Assembly: GCA_959601025.1 (NCBI GenBank)
Contig: CAUGOD010000017.1
Location: 1-59,899, forward strand
Origin: an uncultured Oscillospiraceae bacterium
GTDB lineage: Bacteria; Bacillota; Clostridia; Oscillospirales; Acutalibacteraceae
DNA: 59,899 bases
Direction of reading: 5' to 3'
Shown here one piece after another: positions 1 to 8,323 of the stretch; within the stretch, counting starts at the first letter, position 1, and each line of letters opens with the position of its first letter. The translations under genes and the position numbers were made by a program. Under the pieces are notes generated by a model. It was not told where the DNA came from. It ran no database searches and saw only the letters and a program-made list of their open reading frames with translations.

Positions 1-528
1 GCCCGCGTCCACATAGCCTCCCACATTGCCGCAGTTGATTCCGCAGCCCGCGTCCGCGTATCCTCCCACATTACCGCAGTTGATTCCACCGCCGGCGTCT
101 GCGTTCCCCTGCACATCACCGCACTCGATTCCGAGCCAGCTTTCCACATTCAGGGCGGGGCCCTCGTATACAAAACGAATTTCCGGGCGGTCAGTGTCCT
201 GACGGGCGTCCTTCTCCGCCATCAGCCGCCTTCCGATAAAGACCACCGCGCGGAGCGTCTCATCATCCTCCCAGGGAAGGCCGGCGATTCGGATTTCCGA
301 CGAAGCAGGAGGGGCGGAAGGCGGCAAATCGAACAGCCGGTCAACGGAAACATGAAATACCTGCGCCAGCAAAGGGAGCAGCGCGATATCCGGGCAGCAG
401 GCTTCGGTCTCCCACTTGCTGACCGCCTGATAGGTCACCCCCAGCCGATCAGCCATCTGCTCCTGCGTGACGCCCTCCTTCCGGCGCAGCGCCGCAATGT
501 TCCGGCAGACGATTTTTCCATAATCCAT
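1..528 (-). CDS. XRE-family transcriptional regulator with 15-residue C-terminal repeats (3' end beyond window)
   Basis: The gene begins with ATG at 528 and stays open to the window edge, so 176 residues are visible and the C-terminus is missing. Residues 1-65 form a helix-turn-helix of the Cro/C1 type: the run RKEGVTQEQMADRLGVTYQ is followed by AVSKWE, the usual recognition-helix pattern. A middle part follows that I do not recognise. From about residue 130 the chain becomes a regular repeat of 15 residues (45 bp period at 31, 76 and 121) with consensus GINCGNVGGYADAG. Such Gly/Asn/Asp-rich repeats suggest a beta-helical or bactofilin-like stack, which is inference. A DNA-binding regulator that also self-assembles or senses envelope state is possible. 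The HTH is certain; the role is not. Confidence 0.85.
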   Translation of the reverse strand, partial: MDYGKIVCRNIAALRRKEGVTQEQMADRLGVTYQAVSKWETEACCPDIALLPLLAQVFHVSVDRLFDLPPSAPPASSEIRIAGLPWEDDETLRAVVFIGRRLMAEKDARQDTDRPEIRFVYEGPALNVESWLGIECGDVQGNADAGGGINCGNVGGYADAGCGINCGNVGGYVDAG

Positions 529-630
529 GAACGGTACCTCCTTGATGATTTTCGGCGGCCGCCTTACCCCTATTCTATCCACCTTTTTGCGATAAGTCTA
601 TCAAGCATTTGTCGAAAACCGGCAGGGGAA

Positions 631-649
631 GCTCAACCGACGGTTGAGC
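631..649 (-). terminator. Weak hairpin at end of U32 gene
   Basis: GCTCAACC and GGTTGAGC form an 8-bp perfect stem with a 3-nt loop across the stop codon of the U32 gene. No T-run follows on the minus strand, so termination is uncertain. Confidence 0.3.
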
Positions 650-1943
650 CGGCCTTTGGTTGGCGATTTCCTGTTGATTCCCGCCCCGTCTCCAGTGCTT
701 TTCCCTTCGTCGTTTTCCGGCGGAGAAAGCTCCCTTCAGCCAACGGCCGGGGCCAGGGAATCTGCAGCTTCATCGTGGGATGGGGAGCACAGTCGATCGG
801 CATGCCCTCCCCGTCGTACAGTTCCTCCGCCGGAAGGAAGAAAGGCTCCTGGCCAGGCTCCAGCACATCCAATACCTCTCCCCGGCGGAAATGGTTCCGC
901 TGGGAAAGAAGCAGCCGCCCTTCCGCATAGCCTTCCACCACCGCGGCAACCTCGTATTCCCGGATATAGCCGCCGCTCTGGATATGCTGCTTCGGCATCC
1001 CGAAATAAAAGCCCGTGCCATAGGGCCGGTGGCTGACCTTGTCCAGCTCCTCCCGCATCCAGGAATCGGGACGGTAATCGGCGGGAAAGCCCGCCCGCTC
1101 GTAAGCGTCCACCGCCGAGCGGTAGGCGTTGGTGACCGCCGCGACGTAATAGGCCGCCTTGGCGCGCCCTTCAATTTTAAAGGAGGCCACGCCCGCCTCC
1201 GCCAGCGCGGCGATGTGATCGATCATGCACAGGTCGTTCGCGTTGAGCAGGTAGGAGCCGCCCTCCCCTTCCCCGATCTCGTATTCCTCGCCGGGGCGTT
1301 TTTCTTCGATCAGATGATATTTCCACCGGCAGGGCTGGGCGCAGTCGCCGTGGTTGGCGTCCCGCCCGGCCAACACGTTGGACAGCAGGCAGCGGCCGGA
1401 CACCGACATACACATCGCCCCGTGGACGAAGCATTCCACCTCCAACCCCGCCGGGACGCGGGCGCAGAGCTCCGCCACCTCGGCGAGGGACAGCTCCCGC
1501 GCCAGCACCACCCGGGACGCTCCCAGCTCGTACAGCATCCGGGCGGCTTCGTAGTTCACCACCCCCGTCTGGGTCGAGATATGCACCGCGCAGCGGGGCG
1601 CGTACCGCCGGGCCAGGGACAGCACCCCCAGATCGGCCGCGATCAGCGCGTCCGCCCCCGCGTCCTGTACGGTTTCCAGATACGCCGGCAGTTCGTCAAT
1701 CTCCCCGTTGCGGGGCAGGACATTGCAGGCGACATACGCCTTTGCGCCCGCCGCGTGAGCGAGACGGACCGCCTCCCGCAGGCCCTCCGGCGTGAAATTG
1801 GCCGGAGCGGACCGCATCCCGAAACGGGTTTCGGCGAGATAAACCGCGTCCGCGCCATACCGCAGGGCGGCAAGAAGACGCTCCCGGTCCCCGGCGGGGG
1901 CGAGGATTTCCGGACGTTTTCTCTTAACGGGAGGCATGGCCAT
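633..1943 (-). CDS. U32 family peptidase (TrhP/YegQ-type)
   Basis: A U32 family protein of 436 residues. The signature is present around residues 175-195 (ECFVHGAMCMSVSGRCLLS), followed by Cys residues (DCAQPCRWKY) in the positions that bind an iron-sulfur cluster in tRNA-hydroxylating relatives. The N-terminus PEILAPAGDRERL is typical of the family. Known relatives include TrhP, needed for 5-hydroxyuridine at tRNA position 34, and collagenase-like PrtC; the cysteine pattern favours the RNA-modifying branch, which is inference. The frame is open to an ATG at 1982, but the ATG at 1943 has GAGGAG eight bases upstream and is preferred. A GCTCAACC hairpin (631-649) overlaps the stop codon. Confidence 0.88.
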   Translation of the reverse strand: MAMPPVKRKRPEILAPAGDRERLLAALRYGADAVYLAETRFGMRSAPANFTPEGLREAVRLAHAAGAKAYVACNVLPRNGEIDELPAYLETVQDAGADALIAADLGVLSLARRYAPRCAVHISTQTGVVNYEAARMLYELGASRVVLARELSLAEVAELCARVPAGLEVECFVHGAMCMSVSGRCLLSNVLAGRDANHGDCAQPCRWKYHLIEEKRPGEEYEIGEGEGGSYLLNANDLCMIDHIAALAEAGVASFKIEGRAKAAYYVAAVTNAYRSAVDAYERAGFPADYRPDSWMREELDKVSHRPYGTGFYFGMPKQHIQSGGYIREYEVAAVVEGYAEGRLLLSQRNHFRRGEVLDVLEPGQEPFFLPAEELYDGEGMPIDCAPHPTMKLQIPWPRPLAEGSFLRRKTTKGKALETGRESTGNRQPKAGSTVG

Positions 1944-1991
1944 CGAAGATTCTCCTCGAAATTGAAAATTTGCCGTTTCCATTCGGCGTGT

Positions 1992-2243
1992 TTATGCTAT
2001 AATGTCGGTTGGGAGAAATACCGACAGGTATTTCTCAAATGCGCCGCCGGCAAGCGTCGGCAGAGCATCCGGCCGGGCGGCGCTATGGTATAATGTTGTT
2101 TGGGAGAAATGCGACAGCATTTCTCAAATGCGCCGCAAACAAACGCCGGCAGAGAACCCGGCTGGGCGGCGCTATGGTATATTAGCAGCGTTGGGAAAAT
2201 GACGTCCGCATTTCTCGTTTGCGCCGCCAGCCAAACGGCGCAT
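1992..2243 (-). repeat. Tandem array of three ~91-bp intergenic elements (two full, one partial)
   Basis: Three copies follow at a 91-bp period, marked by hairpins starting at 2013, 2104 and about 2195. Each full unit holds a TATAATG-like box, a 9-10 bp hairpin with GACA loop, a GC-rich stretch with GCGCCGC and GGCGGCGC arms, and CTATGG at its end. Unit 1 stem is GAGAAATACC/GGTATTTCTC (2013-2036), unit 2 stem is GAGAAATGC/GCATTTCTC (2104-2125); the differing bases are paired on both sides. Unit 3 is degraded and lacks its far end. Related units lie at 25593-25758, 32738-32808, 44369-44440 and 53344-53441. The array fills most of the gap between the divergent U32 and MATE genes. Confidence 0.85.
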
Positions 2244-2275
2244 CCATATCGATTATATAGATTAACATAACAGGG

Positions 2276-3652
2276 ATGAATTTTCGTATGAGCGTTCTGG
2301 TAAGGGAACGGCGGTTCTACCGTTCCTTTTTCTCACTGACCGGCATGATCGCCGTGCAGAATCTGCTGACCTTCAGCGTCAATCTCGCGGACAACCTTAT
2401 GCTCGGCGCATACAGCGAAACCGCCCTGGCGGGCAGCGCGCTGGTTAACCAAATCCAATTCCTGCTCCAGATGGTTGTGATGGGGGTGGGCGAGGGGATC
2501 GTGGTGCTCGCCTCCCAATACTGGGGGAAGCGGGACGTCTCCTCCATCCGGCGGGTGCAGAATATCGGGATGCGGATCGCCGTGGGCGCGGCGCTCGTGC
2601 TGTGGGCGCTGGTGTTTTTCTTCCCCCGCGGCTGTCTCGGACTGCTGACCAACGAACAGCCGGTGATCGAGGAAGCGGCAAAATACCTGCAGATCATCTG
2701 CTTTTCCTATGTATTCTTCGCCATGACCAACATCCTGCTGGCCACGCTGCGCAGTGTGGAGACGGTGAAAATCAGCTTTGCGGTCTCGGGCTCCACGCTG
2801 TTGATCAACTGCTGCCTGAACACCCTGCTGATCTTCGGAACCTTCGGCGCGCCGCGGCTGGGCATCCGGGGCGCGGCCATCGCCACCCTGGTTTCCCGGA
2901 TCGTGGAATTCCTGATCATGGTGCTGTACACCGCTTTCTCCGACAAGAAGCTGCATGCCCGGCTGAAGGATTTTGGCCGGATGGACGGCCTGCTTTTCCG
3001 GGATTACCTGCGGGTCGGCCTGCCGGTCATCCTTTCCAACACGATGTGGGGGCTGGCGCAGGCGATCCAAACCTCCATTCTCGGGCATATGGGGCAGGCG
3101 ACCATCGCGGCGAACAGCATTGCCACCACCATCTTCCAGATCATTTCTGTCGTCACCTACGGGGCGGCGAGCGCCAGCTCGGTCATCGTGGGAAAAACCA
3201 TCGGCGAAAACCGGCTGGACGATGTGAAAGCCTACGCCAAAACCCTGCAGGTCCTGTATCTCGGGATCGGCGTGGGCACGGGGCTGCTGCTTTTCCTCGC
3301 CAAGGATTTTATCCTTGGGTTTTACAGCATCGCCGCCGATACCCGTGCGCTGGCCTCCTTGTTTATCACTGTCCTGAGCGTAACGGTGGTGGGGACCTCC
3401 TATCAGGTGGCGGTGCTCACCGGCATCGTCCGGGGCGCCGGCGACACCTCCTTCGTGCTGGTGAACGATTTTATCTTTATGTGGCTGATCGTCCTGCCCA
3501 GCGCGGCGCTGGCCGCCTTCGTGTTCCATCTGCCGCCGCCGGTCGTTTTTATCTGCCTGAAATCCGACCAGATTCTGAAATGCTTCGTCGCGGTGGTCAA
3601 GGTGAATTTCTTTCCCTGGATTCGCCGGCTGACGAGGACAACGGAAGAATAA
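2276..3652 (+). CDS. MATE family efflux transporter
   Basis: A 458-residue, strongly hydrophobic protein of the usual MATE length with about twelve membrane segments in two similar halves. The N-terminal half has the pattern NLADNLMLGAYSETALAGSA and the C-terminal half repeats it around MGQATIAANSIATTIFQI, as in NorM/DinF-type cation-coupled exporters of drugs or metabolites. The substrate cannot be read from sequence. Start choice is uncertain: ATG at 2276 has no well-spaced Shine-Dalgarno, while ATG at 2288 has AGGGA about ten bases upstream. The PHP gene follows 35 bp later on the same strand, so the two are probably co-transcribed. Confidence 0.92.
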   Translation: MNFRMSVLVRERRFYRSFFSLTGMIAVQNLLTFSVNLADNLMLGAYSETALAGSALVNQIQFLLQMVVMGVGEGIVVLASQYWGKRDVSSIRRVQNIGMRIAVGAALVLWALVFFFPRGCLGLLTNEQPVIEEAAKYLQIICFSYVFFAMTNILLATLRSVETVKISFAVSGSTLLINCCLNTLLIFGTFGAPRLGIRGAAIATLVSRIVEFLIMVLYTAFSDKKLHARLKDFGRMDGLLFRDYLRVGLPVILSNTMWGLAQAIQTSILGHMGQATIAANSIATTIFQIISVVTYGAASASSVIVGKTIGENRLDDVKAYAKTLQVLYLGIGVGTGLLLFLAKDFILGFYSIAADTRALASLFITVLSVTVVGTSYQVAVLTGIVRGAGDTSFVLVNDFIFMWLIVLPSAALAAFVFHLPPPVVFICLKSDQILKCFVAVVKVNFFPWIRRLTRTTEE

Positions 3653-3687
3653 CCCAAACCAATAGCCGTAAGAAAGGAACGATTCCC

Positions 3688-4350
3688 ATGAAGATCGAGA
3701 TGCATGCCCACACCAGCGAAACCAGCCCCTGCGGCTCCGTCCCGGCCGATACCGCCGTGCGGGAATACGCCCGGGTGGGCTACGGCGGGATGGTAATCAC
3801 CGACCATTTCAACGATTATATCCTAGAGTCCTTCCCCGGTTCCCCGCGGGAAAAGGTGGACCGGTATCTCGCCGGATATAACCGCGCGGCAGAGACCGGC
3901 GCGAAGGTCGGCATGACCGTGCTGCTCGGCGCGGAAAGCAGCATCGCCGGCGGGCCGGAGGACTTCCTGATATACGGCATCGGACGGGACTTTTTTTACG
4001 AATATCCGCGTCTGTACGCCATGACCCAGCAGGAGGTATACCGGACGTGTCAGGATTACGGCGCGCTGTTGTACCAGGCCCATCCCTGCCGTTCCTACTG
4101 CCGGCCCAGGGACCCTTCCTGTCTGGACGGCGTGGAGGTCTTTAACGGCAATCCACGGCACGCCAACAACAATCCGCAGGCATTGGCATTTGCGAAAAAA
4201 CACGGCCTGCGGGTATCCTCCGGAAGCGATTATCACGAGTACGAGGACCTCGCCCGGGGAGGGCTGATCCTTCCCGCGCCGGTCACCGATAATGCCGGAC
4301 TGCTGGAAGCGCTGAAGCGCGGCGATTTTCAGCTGATCGAAACCGAATAA
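3688..4350 (+). CDS. PHP domain phosphoesterase
   Basis: A 220-residue protein of the polymerase-and-histidinol-phosphatase superfamily. Metal-binding motifs are visible: HAHTSE at the N-terminus, ITDHFND near residue 35, an internal QAHP, and GSDYHE near residue 185, matching the HxH, D/H, H and SDxH positions of the fold. Such small stand-alone PHP proteins hydrolyse phosphate esters in nucleotide or histidinol-phosphate metabolism; the substrate here is unknown. ATG at 3688 is preceded by AGAAAGGA with suitable spacing. It follows the MATE gene closely and ends just before a strong bidirectional hairpin. Confidence 0.88.
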   Translation: MKIEMHAHTSETSPCGSVPADTAVREYARVGYGGMVITDHFNDYILESFPGSPREKVDRYLAGYNRAAETGAKVGMTVLLGAESSIAGGPEDFLIYGIGRDFFYEYPRLYAMTQQEVYRTCQDYGALLYQAHPCRSYCRPRDPSCLDGVEVFNGNPRHANNNPQALAFAKKHGLRVSSGSDYHEYEDLARGGLILPAPVTDNAGLLEALKRGDFQLIETE

Positions 4351-4360
4351 ACCGAATCAA

Positions 4361-4401
4361 AAGCCGTGGGGAGGATTGCCGTGCAATCCTCCCCACGGCT
4401 T
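4361..4401. terminator. Bidirectional terminator between PHP gene and mltG
   Basis: A perfect 19-bp stem (4361-4379 with 4383-4401) and a 3-nt loop, with CTTCTTTAT following on the plus strand and CTTTTGATT on the minus strand. It lies between converging genes and can serve both. Confidence 0.85.
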
Positions 4402-4513
4402 CTTTATCCGTCTATCGAGCCGCTATCCGGCCATCCGGAGGCAACCAAGCTCCAACTCCAGAACCCGGCCAGCGCCGCCGAATAAGGCTGGTTTCCCTGC
4501 TGGCTAAGCGGCA

Positions 4514-6043
4514 CTACGCGTACATTCCAATGCCGTACCGACGACATGTACGTTCGTGCTCCTCATAGGTTTTGGAGAAATAGGTTTTGCCCGTCTTCAC
4601 ATCGCTGGCGAAGTAATAATACCCCTCCATATCCTCCGCCGGATTCAGCACCGCGTCAATCGCGTCCATGCCGGGGTTGTTGATCGGACCAACCGGAAGG
4701 CCGTTGCGCTTATAGGTATCATAATTCAAATTTTCGACCACCTGTCCCTCCTGTGTCGAAGGGGTGATGCTGTTGATATACCGCTGGGTGGAATCGCACT
4801 CCAGCTTCGGATACACGGTAGGATTGTCCAGCCGGTTGCGGAGAACCGCCGCTACCTTGTACATGTCCTCGACGCTGCCCGCTTCCCACTGGACAATCGA
4901 CGCCAGGGTGACGACCTCGTCCAGCGTCATCCCCTGCGCCTTGGCTTTGATGGAGGTCGGCGTGCTGTCTCCATCCTCTCCCACGACCGACTTCTCCACC
5001 CGGGAGTTGAATGCTTCAAGGAATTTCCGCACGGCGGTCTCCCCCGAGCTGCCTACATAAAAATCGTAGGTGTCCGGGAACATATATCCTTCCAGCTTAT
5101 AAATGCGGCCGGCATGGGCCTCGTCGGAGGGAAGCTCCTGAAGGAAGGAATAGGAATACGAACCGTTTTCCATGGCGTCGAAGAACTCACCGGCGGTACA
5201 GACGCCTTCCTTTTCCAGCTTGGCGCCCACTTCCGCCAGGGTCATCCCCTCGGGGAAGGTGACGCGCACCGTTTCCCGCTTCGTGGACTTCAGAATATTG
5301 ATAACGGTTTCATACCCCATGTCCGCGGACAGGGCCGCTTCCTCCTGGGGCATGAATTTTCCATCCGCCTTGGTGAATTTGCAGTACAGTTCAAAGATGA
5401 AGGGCTGGTCGATGATCCCCGCTTCTTTGAGAATCTGTGCGACCTTCTTGGTGCTCTTGCAATCCTCCTCGGTCAGGGTGACCGGCACCTTCACATCCGA
5501 TTTGTTCAGCCCGGTCAGGTCCAGCCCGCCCGCGATAACAAAATAGGCAAGCACGCCGGACGCCACGAGGACAAGGACAGCATAGATAATCCCCCGCACA
5601 CAGCCCCACGCGTTTTTTGCCTGCGGATTTTTTTTCTTCTTTCTCCGAGCAGACGGGGATGAATCTTCCCCATCGTCCGTTGCCGGAACGCTTGTCCCGG
5701 CATCCGTCAGGCCGGCGCTCATCTCCTCCTGCGCCGTTTCCACCGAAGCCGTCTCCGGCCGTTCCTCCGGCGCAAAATCCGCCGCGCCGCCTTCCACAGG
5801 CAGCGGGGCAGGCACGGCGGGCGCTGTCGTTTCAGCCGTGCCGGTCTCCACAGAGCCTGTCTCTTCTTCATCCAGGTTCAGCTCCAGCTTAAAGCCGGAT
5901 ACCTTGCTCTTACGTTCCTCCGCCAGGCGGCTCGCCGTCTTTTCGTCCACCTGAAGCATCCGCCGGGCCAGCTCCTCTTCCCGCCGCCGGGCTTCCTTCT
6001 CCGCTTCGATATCCTGGATGATCTTGTCCAGATCCTCCGCCAT
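4514..6043 (-). CDS. mltG: Endolytic murein transglycosylase MltG (YceG-like)
   Basis: A 509-residue membrane-anchored lytic transglycosylase that cleaves nascent glycan strands and so limits their length. A highly charged, partly coiled-coil N-terminal region of about 140 residues precedes one membrane segment (GIIYAVLVLVASGVLAYFVI). The outer part carries the YceG domain, with LASIVQWEAG near the catalytic region; the Glu before Ala-Gly is the likely active-site acid. The frame runs upstream to 6202, but ATG at 6043 has AGGAG ten bases before it, and the upstream extension is only repeat DNA. It is the last gene of a run starting at thyX and ends at the 4361 hairpin. Confidence 0.92.
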   Translation of the reverse strand: MAEDLDKIIQDIEAEKEARRREEELARRMLQVDEKTASRLAEERKSKVSGFKLELNLDEEETGSVETGTAETTAPAVPAPLPVEGGAADFAPEERPETASVETAQEEMSAGLTDAGTSVPATDDGEDSSPSARRKKKKNPQAKNAWGCVRGIIYAVLVLVASGVLAYFVIAGGLDLTGLNKSDVKVPVTLTEEDCKSTKKVAQILKEAGIIDQPFIFELYCKFTKADGKFMPQEEAALSADMGYETVINILKSTKRETVRVTFPEGMTLAEVGAKLEKEGVCTAGEFFDAMENGSYSYSFLQELPSDEAHAGRIYKLEGYMFPDTYDFYVGSSGETAVRKFLEAFNSRVEKSVVGEDGDSTPTSIKAKAQGMTLDEVVTLASIVQWEAGSVEDMYKVAAVLRNRLDNPTVYPKLECDSTQRYINSITPSTQEGQVVENLNYDTYKRNGLPVGPINNPGMDAIDAVLNPAEDMEGYYYFASDVKTGKTYFSKTYEEHERTCRRYGIGMYA

Positions 6044-6153
6044 GGTCGTCACTCTCCTGACCGTCCGCCGTCCGCGGCGGATCATTATGTTTGCGCGGCA
6101 GCGCGCATACTTTCTCGGCATCACGCAAGGCCACACGACAGCTCCTTCGCCAC

Positions 6154-6233
6154 CGTCCACGAAGGGGACGGCTCGTCCACGAAGGGAACGGCTCGTCCAC
6201 ATAGAGGACGACTCGTCAGCGAATGGTACGGCG
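6154..6233. repeat. 20-bp tandem repeat growing out of the 3' end of fau
   Basis: Four consecutive 20-bp units (6154, 6174, 6194, 6214) with consensus CGTCCACGAAGGGGACGGCT and increasing divergence. The fourth unit includes the stop codon and last codons of the 5-formyltetrahydrofolate cyclo-ligase gene, so the array looks like repeated duplication of that gene's end. It occupies most of the gap between fau and mltG. Confidence 0.8.
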
Positions 6234-6803
6234 CAGATACCGATCGGTCACCAGCAGCTCCACCGGGCGGTCAAACCGCCCGTGCGGCAGCTTCCGCTGG
6301 ATGCAGTCGCTGTAGCAAATGCCAATCATATGTCCGCCGAAGCCGGCCAGGAAGCGGTCGTAATACCCTTTTCCATAGCCGAGGCGGTACCCTCTCCAAT
6401 CATAACACAGAGCAGGCACCAGACACAAGCCGTTTGAAAAATCCGTCACCTTCCGCCCGGCGTCGGGTCGCGGCTCCAACACGCCGAAGGCACCGGACTC
6501 CAGCTCCTCCACCCCGTCGATCCAGTAGAATTCCATATCCCGGGTTCCCGGCACGCAGCGGGGAACCGCCACCTTCTTGCCGTCCGCCAGCGCCCGCCTT
6601 ATGATTTCCAGCGTGTCCACCTCAATCGGGGTGGAGACATAGGTCAACAACTGCCGACAGCGCTTATACTGCCACAGCGCGGTGACCCGGCCAGCGATCT
6701 GCCGGTCCCGCTGCGCCTTCACCTCGGGCGGCATCTCCCGCCGGAGCGTCTTATACTGTTCCCTCAGCGTGGCCTTGATCGGCCGGATATCCCCTACCGG
6801 CAT
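6216..6803 (-). CDS. fau: 5-formyltetrahydrofolate cyclo-ligase
   Basis: A 195-residue enzyme that converts 5-formyl-THF to 5,10-methenyl-THF with ATP. The C-terminal signature RLGYGKGYYDRFL is intact, and the N-terminal KATLREQYKTLRREM plus the central PRCVPGTRDMEFYWI match the family, as does the length. The gene overlaps the upstream DJ-1 gene by 10 bp, implying translational coupling. Its place in a run headed by thyX, a folate-consuming thymidylate synthase, fits a role in keeping methylene-THF available. Confidence 0.94.
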   Translation of the reverse strand: MPVGDIRPIKATLREQYKTLRREMPPEVKAQRDRQIAGRVTALWQYKRCRQLLTYVSTPIEVDTLEIIRRALADGKKVAVPRCVPGTRDMEFYWIDGVEELESGAFGVLEPRPDAGRKVTDFSNGLCLVPALCYDWRGYRLGYGKGYYDRFLAGFGGHMIGICYSDCIQRKLPHGRFDRPVELLVTDRYLRRTIR

Positions 6804-7342
6804 TGCATGGCCGCCTTCAGCGCCCCGGCCCGCTCGGGTGAAGCCATCTCCGCCACGATACGCAGTCCGAACTCGACCGCTACCCCCGCGCCGCGGGCGG
6901 TAATCAGCCGGCCGTCGACCTCCACCGGCTCGCCGGTGAGAACCGCACCCTCCAGCTCCTGCTCATAGCCGGGAAAGCAGACCGCCTTTTTTCCTTTCAG
7001 CATTCCCCGGTGTCCGAGGATGGACGGCGCAGCGCAGATCGCCGCAATCCATGCGCCCCGTTCGGCCGCCGAATCCAGCGCGGCCTGCACCGCCGGCGAA
7101 TGCTCCAGATTCAGCGTGCCCGGCATACCGCCGGGCAGCACGATCGCTTCCGCTGTGGTAGGATCGAACTCCCCCTCCGGGATATCCGCCGCCACAGTGA
7201 TACCGTGGGAACCGCGGATCACCGGCCCGCCAACCCCGACGGTCACGACGTCCAGCTCCGCCCGCCGCAGCACGTCCACCACGGCGAGCGCCTCGATTTC
7301 TTCAAAGCCCATCGCTAAAAATACAGCAATCATCATCCGCAT
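6794..7342 (-). CDS. DJ-1/PfpI family protein
   Basis: A 182-residue class I glutamine-amidotransferase-like protein. The nucleophile elbow AAICAAPSIL places the reactive Cys at residue 103, and the conserved Glu lies in GFEEIEA near residue 15. Bacterial relatives act as stress-related deglycases, chaperones or thiamine-linked proteins (ThiJ/YajL type); the precise reaction is open. ATG at 7342 has GGGAG five bases upstream; ATG codons at 7336 and 7333 are alternatives. The gene overlaps the following fau gene. Confidence 0.9.
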   Translation of the reverse strand: MRMMIAVFLAMGFEEIEALAVVDVLRRAELDVVTVGVGGPVIRGSHGITVAADIPEGEFDPTTAEAIVLPGGMPGTLNLEHSPAVQAALDSAAERGAWIAAICAAPSILGHRGMLKGKKAVCFPGYEQELEGAVLTGEPVEVDGRLITARGAGVAVEFGLRIVAEMASPERAGALKAAMQCR

Positions 7343-7423
7343 CCTTTCTCCCGGTAAGCCATCAGGCCTGCCGGAAAAGCGTTATCGCCGGGGGAACCGT
7401 CTCTGTTTTCCGAAAACGGCCGT

Positions 7424-8323
7424 CTATTCAAACGCCGGCCCCAGATAAGGGCTGGACGCCGCCAAGGAATCCCATCCGCCGCCTTTCAGCGGGCAGAGCC
7501 AGCCGAAAGGTTCCCCCTCTCCCGGCCCGGCCGGACGGGAAAGCACGATCTCCGGCTGCGGGAAATAGGCCGCCACTGCCGCGCGAAGTTCTCCTTCCGC
7601 TTCCGGACGGCAAAGCCAGTCCCGGATAAACAGCGTATCCCCTGCCGGCTCGCACAGAGCGAAGCCGCCCTCTCCGGCAAACGCCCCGCCGTCGGACAGT
7701 CCGGCCGCATCGACGGCCAGAGCCGTCAGCTCATCCGGCCAGCGCACCCAGGCGGGACGCCCTTCCAGCGCCGCGTTCCGAAAAGCCGCCGCATCCCGGC
7801 CGTCCGCCAGCCGGACGAACCGCCCGGATGCCCTTTCGTCCGCCGGGCGGAAAGCCTCCCGTTCCAGCCGTATGCCCGCGGACCGGAAAAACGGCCGATA
7901 GCCGAAGCGCTCGTAATATTCCGCCAGCCCCGGCTCAGCCGGACGAAGAAAGGACGCGGCGATTCCCTCTCCTTTTGCCTGCTCCAGCGCATGACGGAGA
8001 AGCCGGCCAAAGAAGCCCCGTCCGCGGTACGCCGGAAGGGTCGCCGCCGCGAAAATATATTGCAGCGACAGCGTTTCCGCCCCGGTTTCCAGAGTCGCGG
8101 GGAGCAGGAAAGCCATAGTGACCGGCCGGCCGCCGACCGAGCCGGTCAGGCAGCGGCTGGTTGGAAACAAGCGATCCAAAAAAAGGGCGCGCGACGCCGC
8201 AGAGTCCTCCGGGAAGGAAGCCTGCCATAGCTCCTCTATCTCCGCCCGGTGTTCCGACCCGGAAAAACCGATTTCCAGCCCTTCCGGATTGCCCGAACCT
8301 TCCGCTCGGCTTGGCCTCAGCAT
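7424..8323 (-). CDS. GNAT family N-acetyltransferase
   Basis: A 299-residue acetyltransferase. The acetyl-CoA binding motif A is seen near residues 95-115 (AYRGRGFFGRLLRHALEQAK), followed by the Tyr-containing motif B (AEYYERFGYRPF). The C-terminal 150 residues look like a second, degenerate domain, as in Eis-type two-domain enzymes. The substrate is unknown. The start codon overlaps the stop of the preceding DUF2156 gene in an ATGCTGA arrangement, so the two are translationally coupled. Confidence 0.87.
   Translation of the reverse strand: MLRPSRAEGSGNPEGLEIGFSGSEHRAEIEELWQASFPEDSAASRALFLDRLFPTSRCLTGSVGGRPVTMAFLLPATLETGAETLSLQYIFAAATLPAYRGRGFFGRLLRHALEQAKGEGIAASFLRPAEPGLAEYYERFGYRPFFRSAGIRLEREAFRPADERASGRFVRLADGRDAAAFRNAALEGRPAWVRWPDELTALAVDAAGLSDGGAFAGEGGFALCEPAGDTLFIRDWLCRPEAEGELRAAVAAYFPQPEIVLSRPAGPGEGEPFGWLCPLKGGGWDSLAASSPYLGPAFE

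Noticed and set aside
610..616. TGTCGAA, a perfect 0A box upstream of the XRE gene
   Set aside because: A 7-base match is expected several times by chance in this window, and no promoter of suitable geometry is next to it.
780..2093. Long open frame antisense to the U32 gene
   Set aside because: Same reasons: opposite a conserved gene, low-complexity composition, and its end runs into the intergenic repeats.
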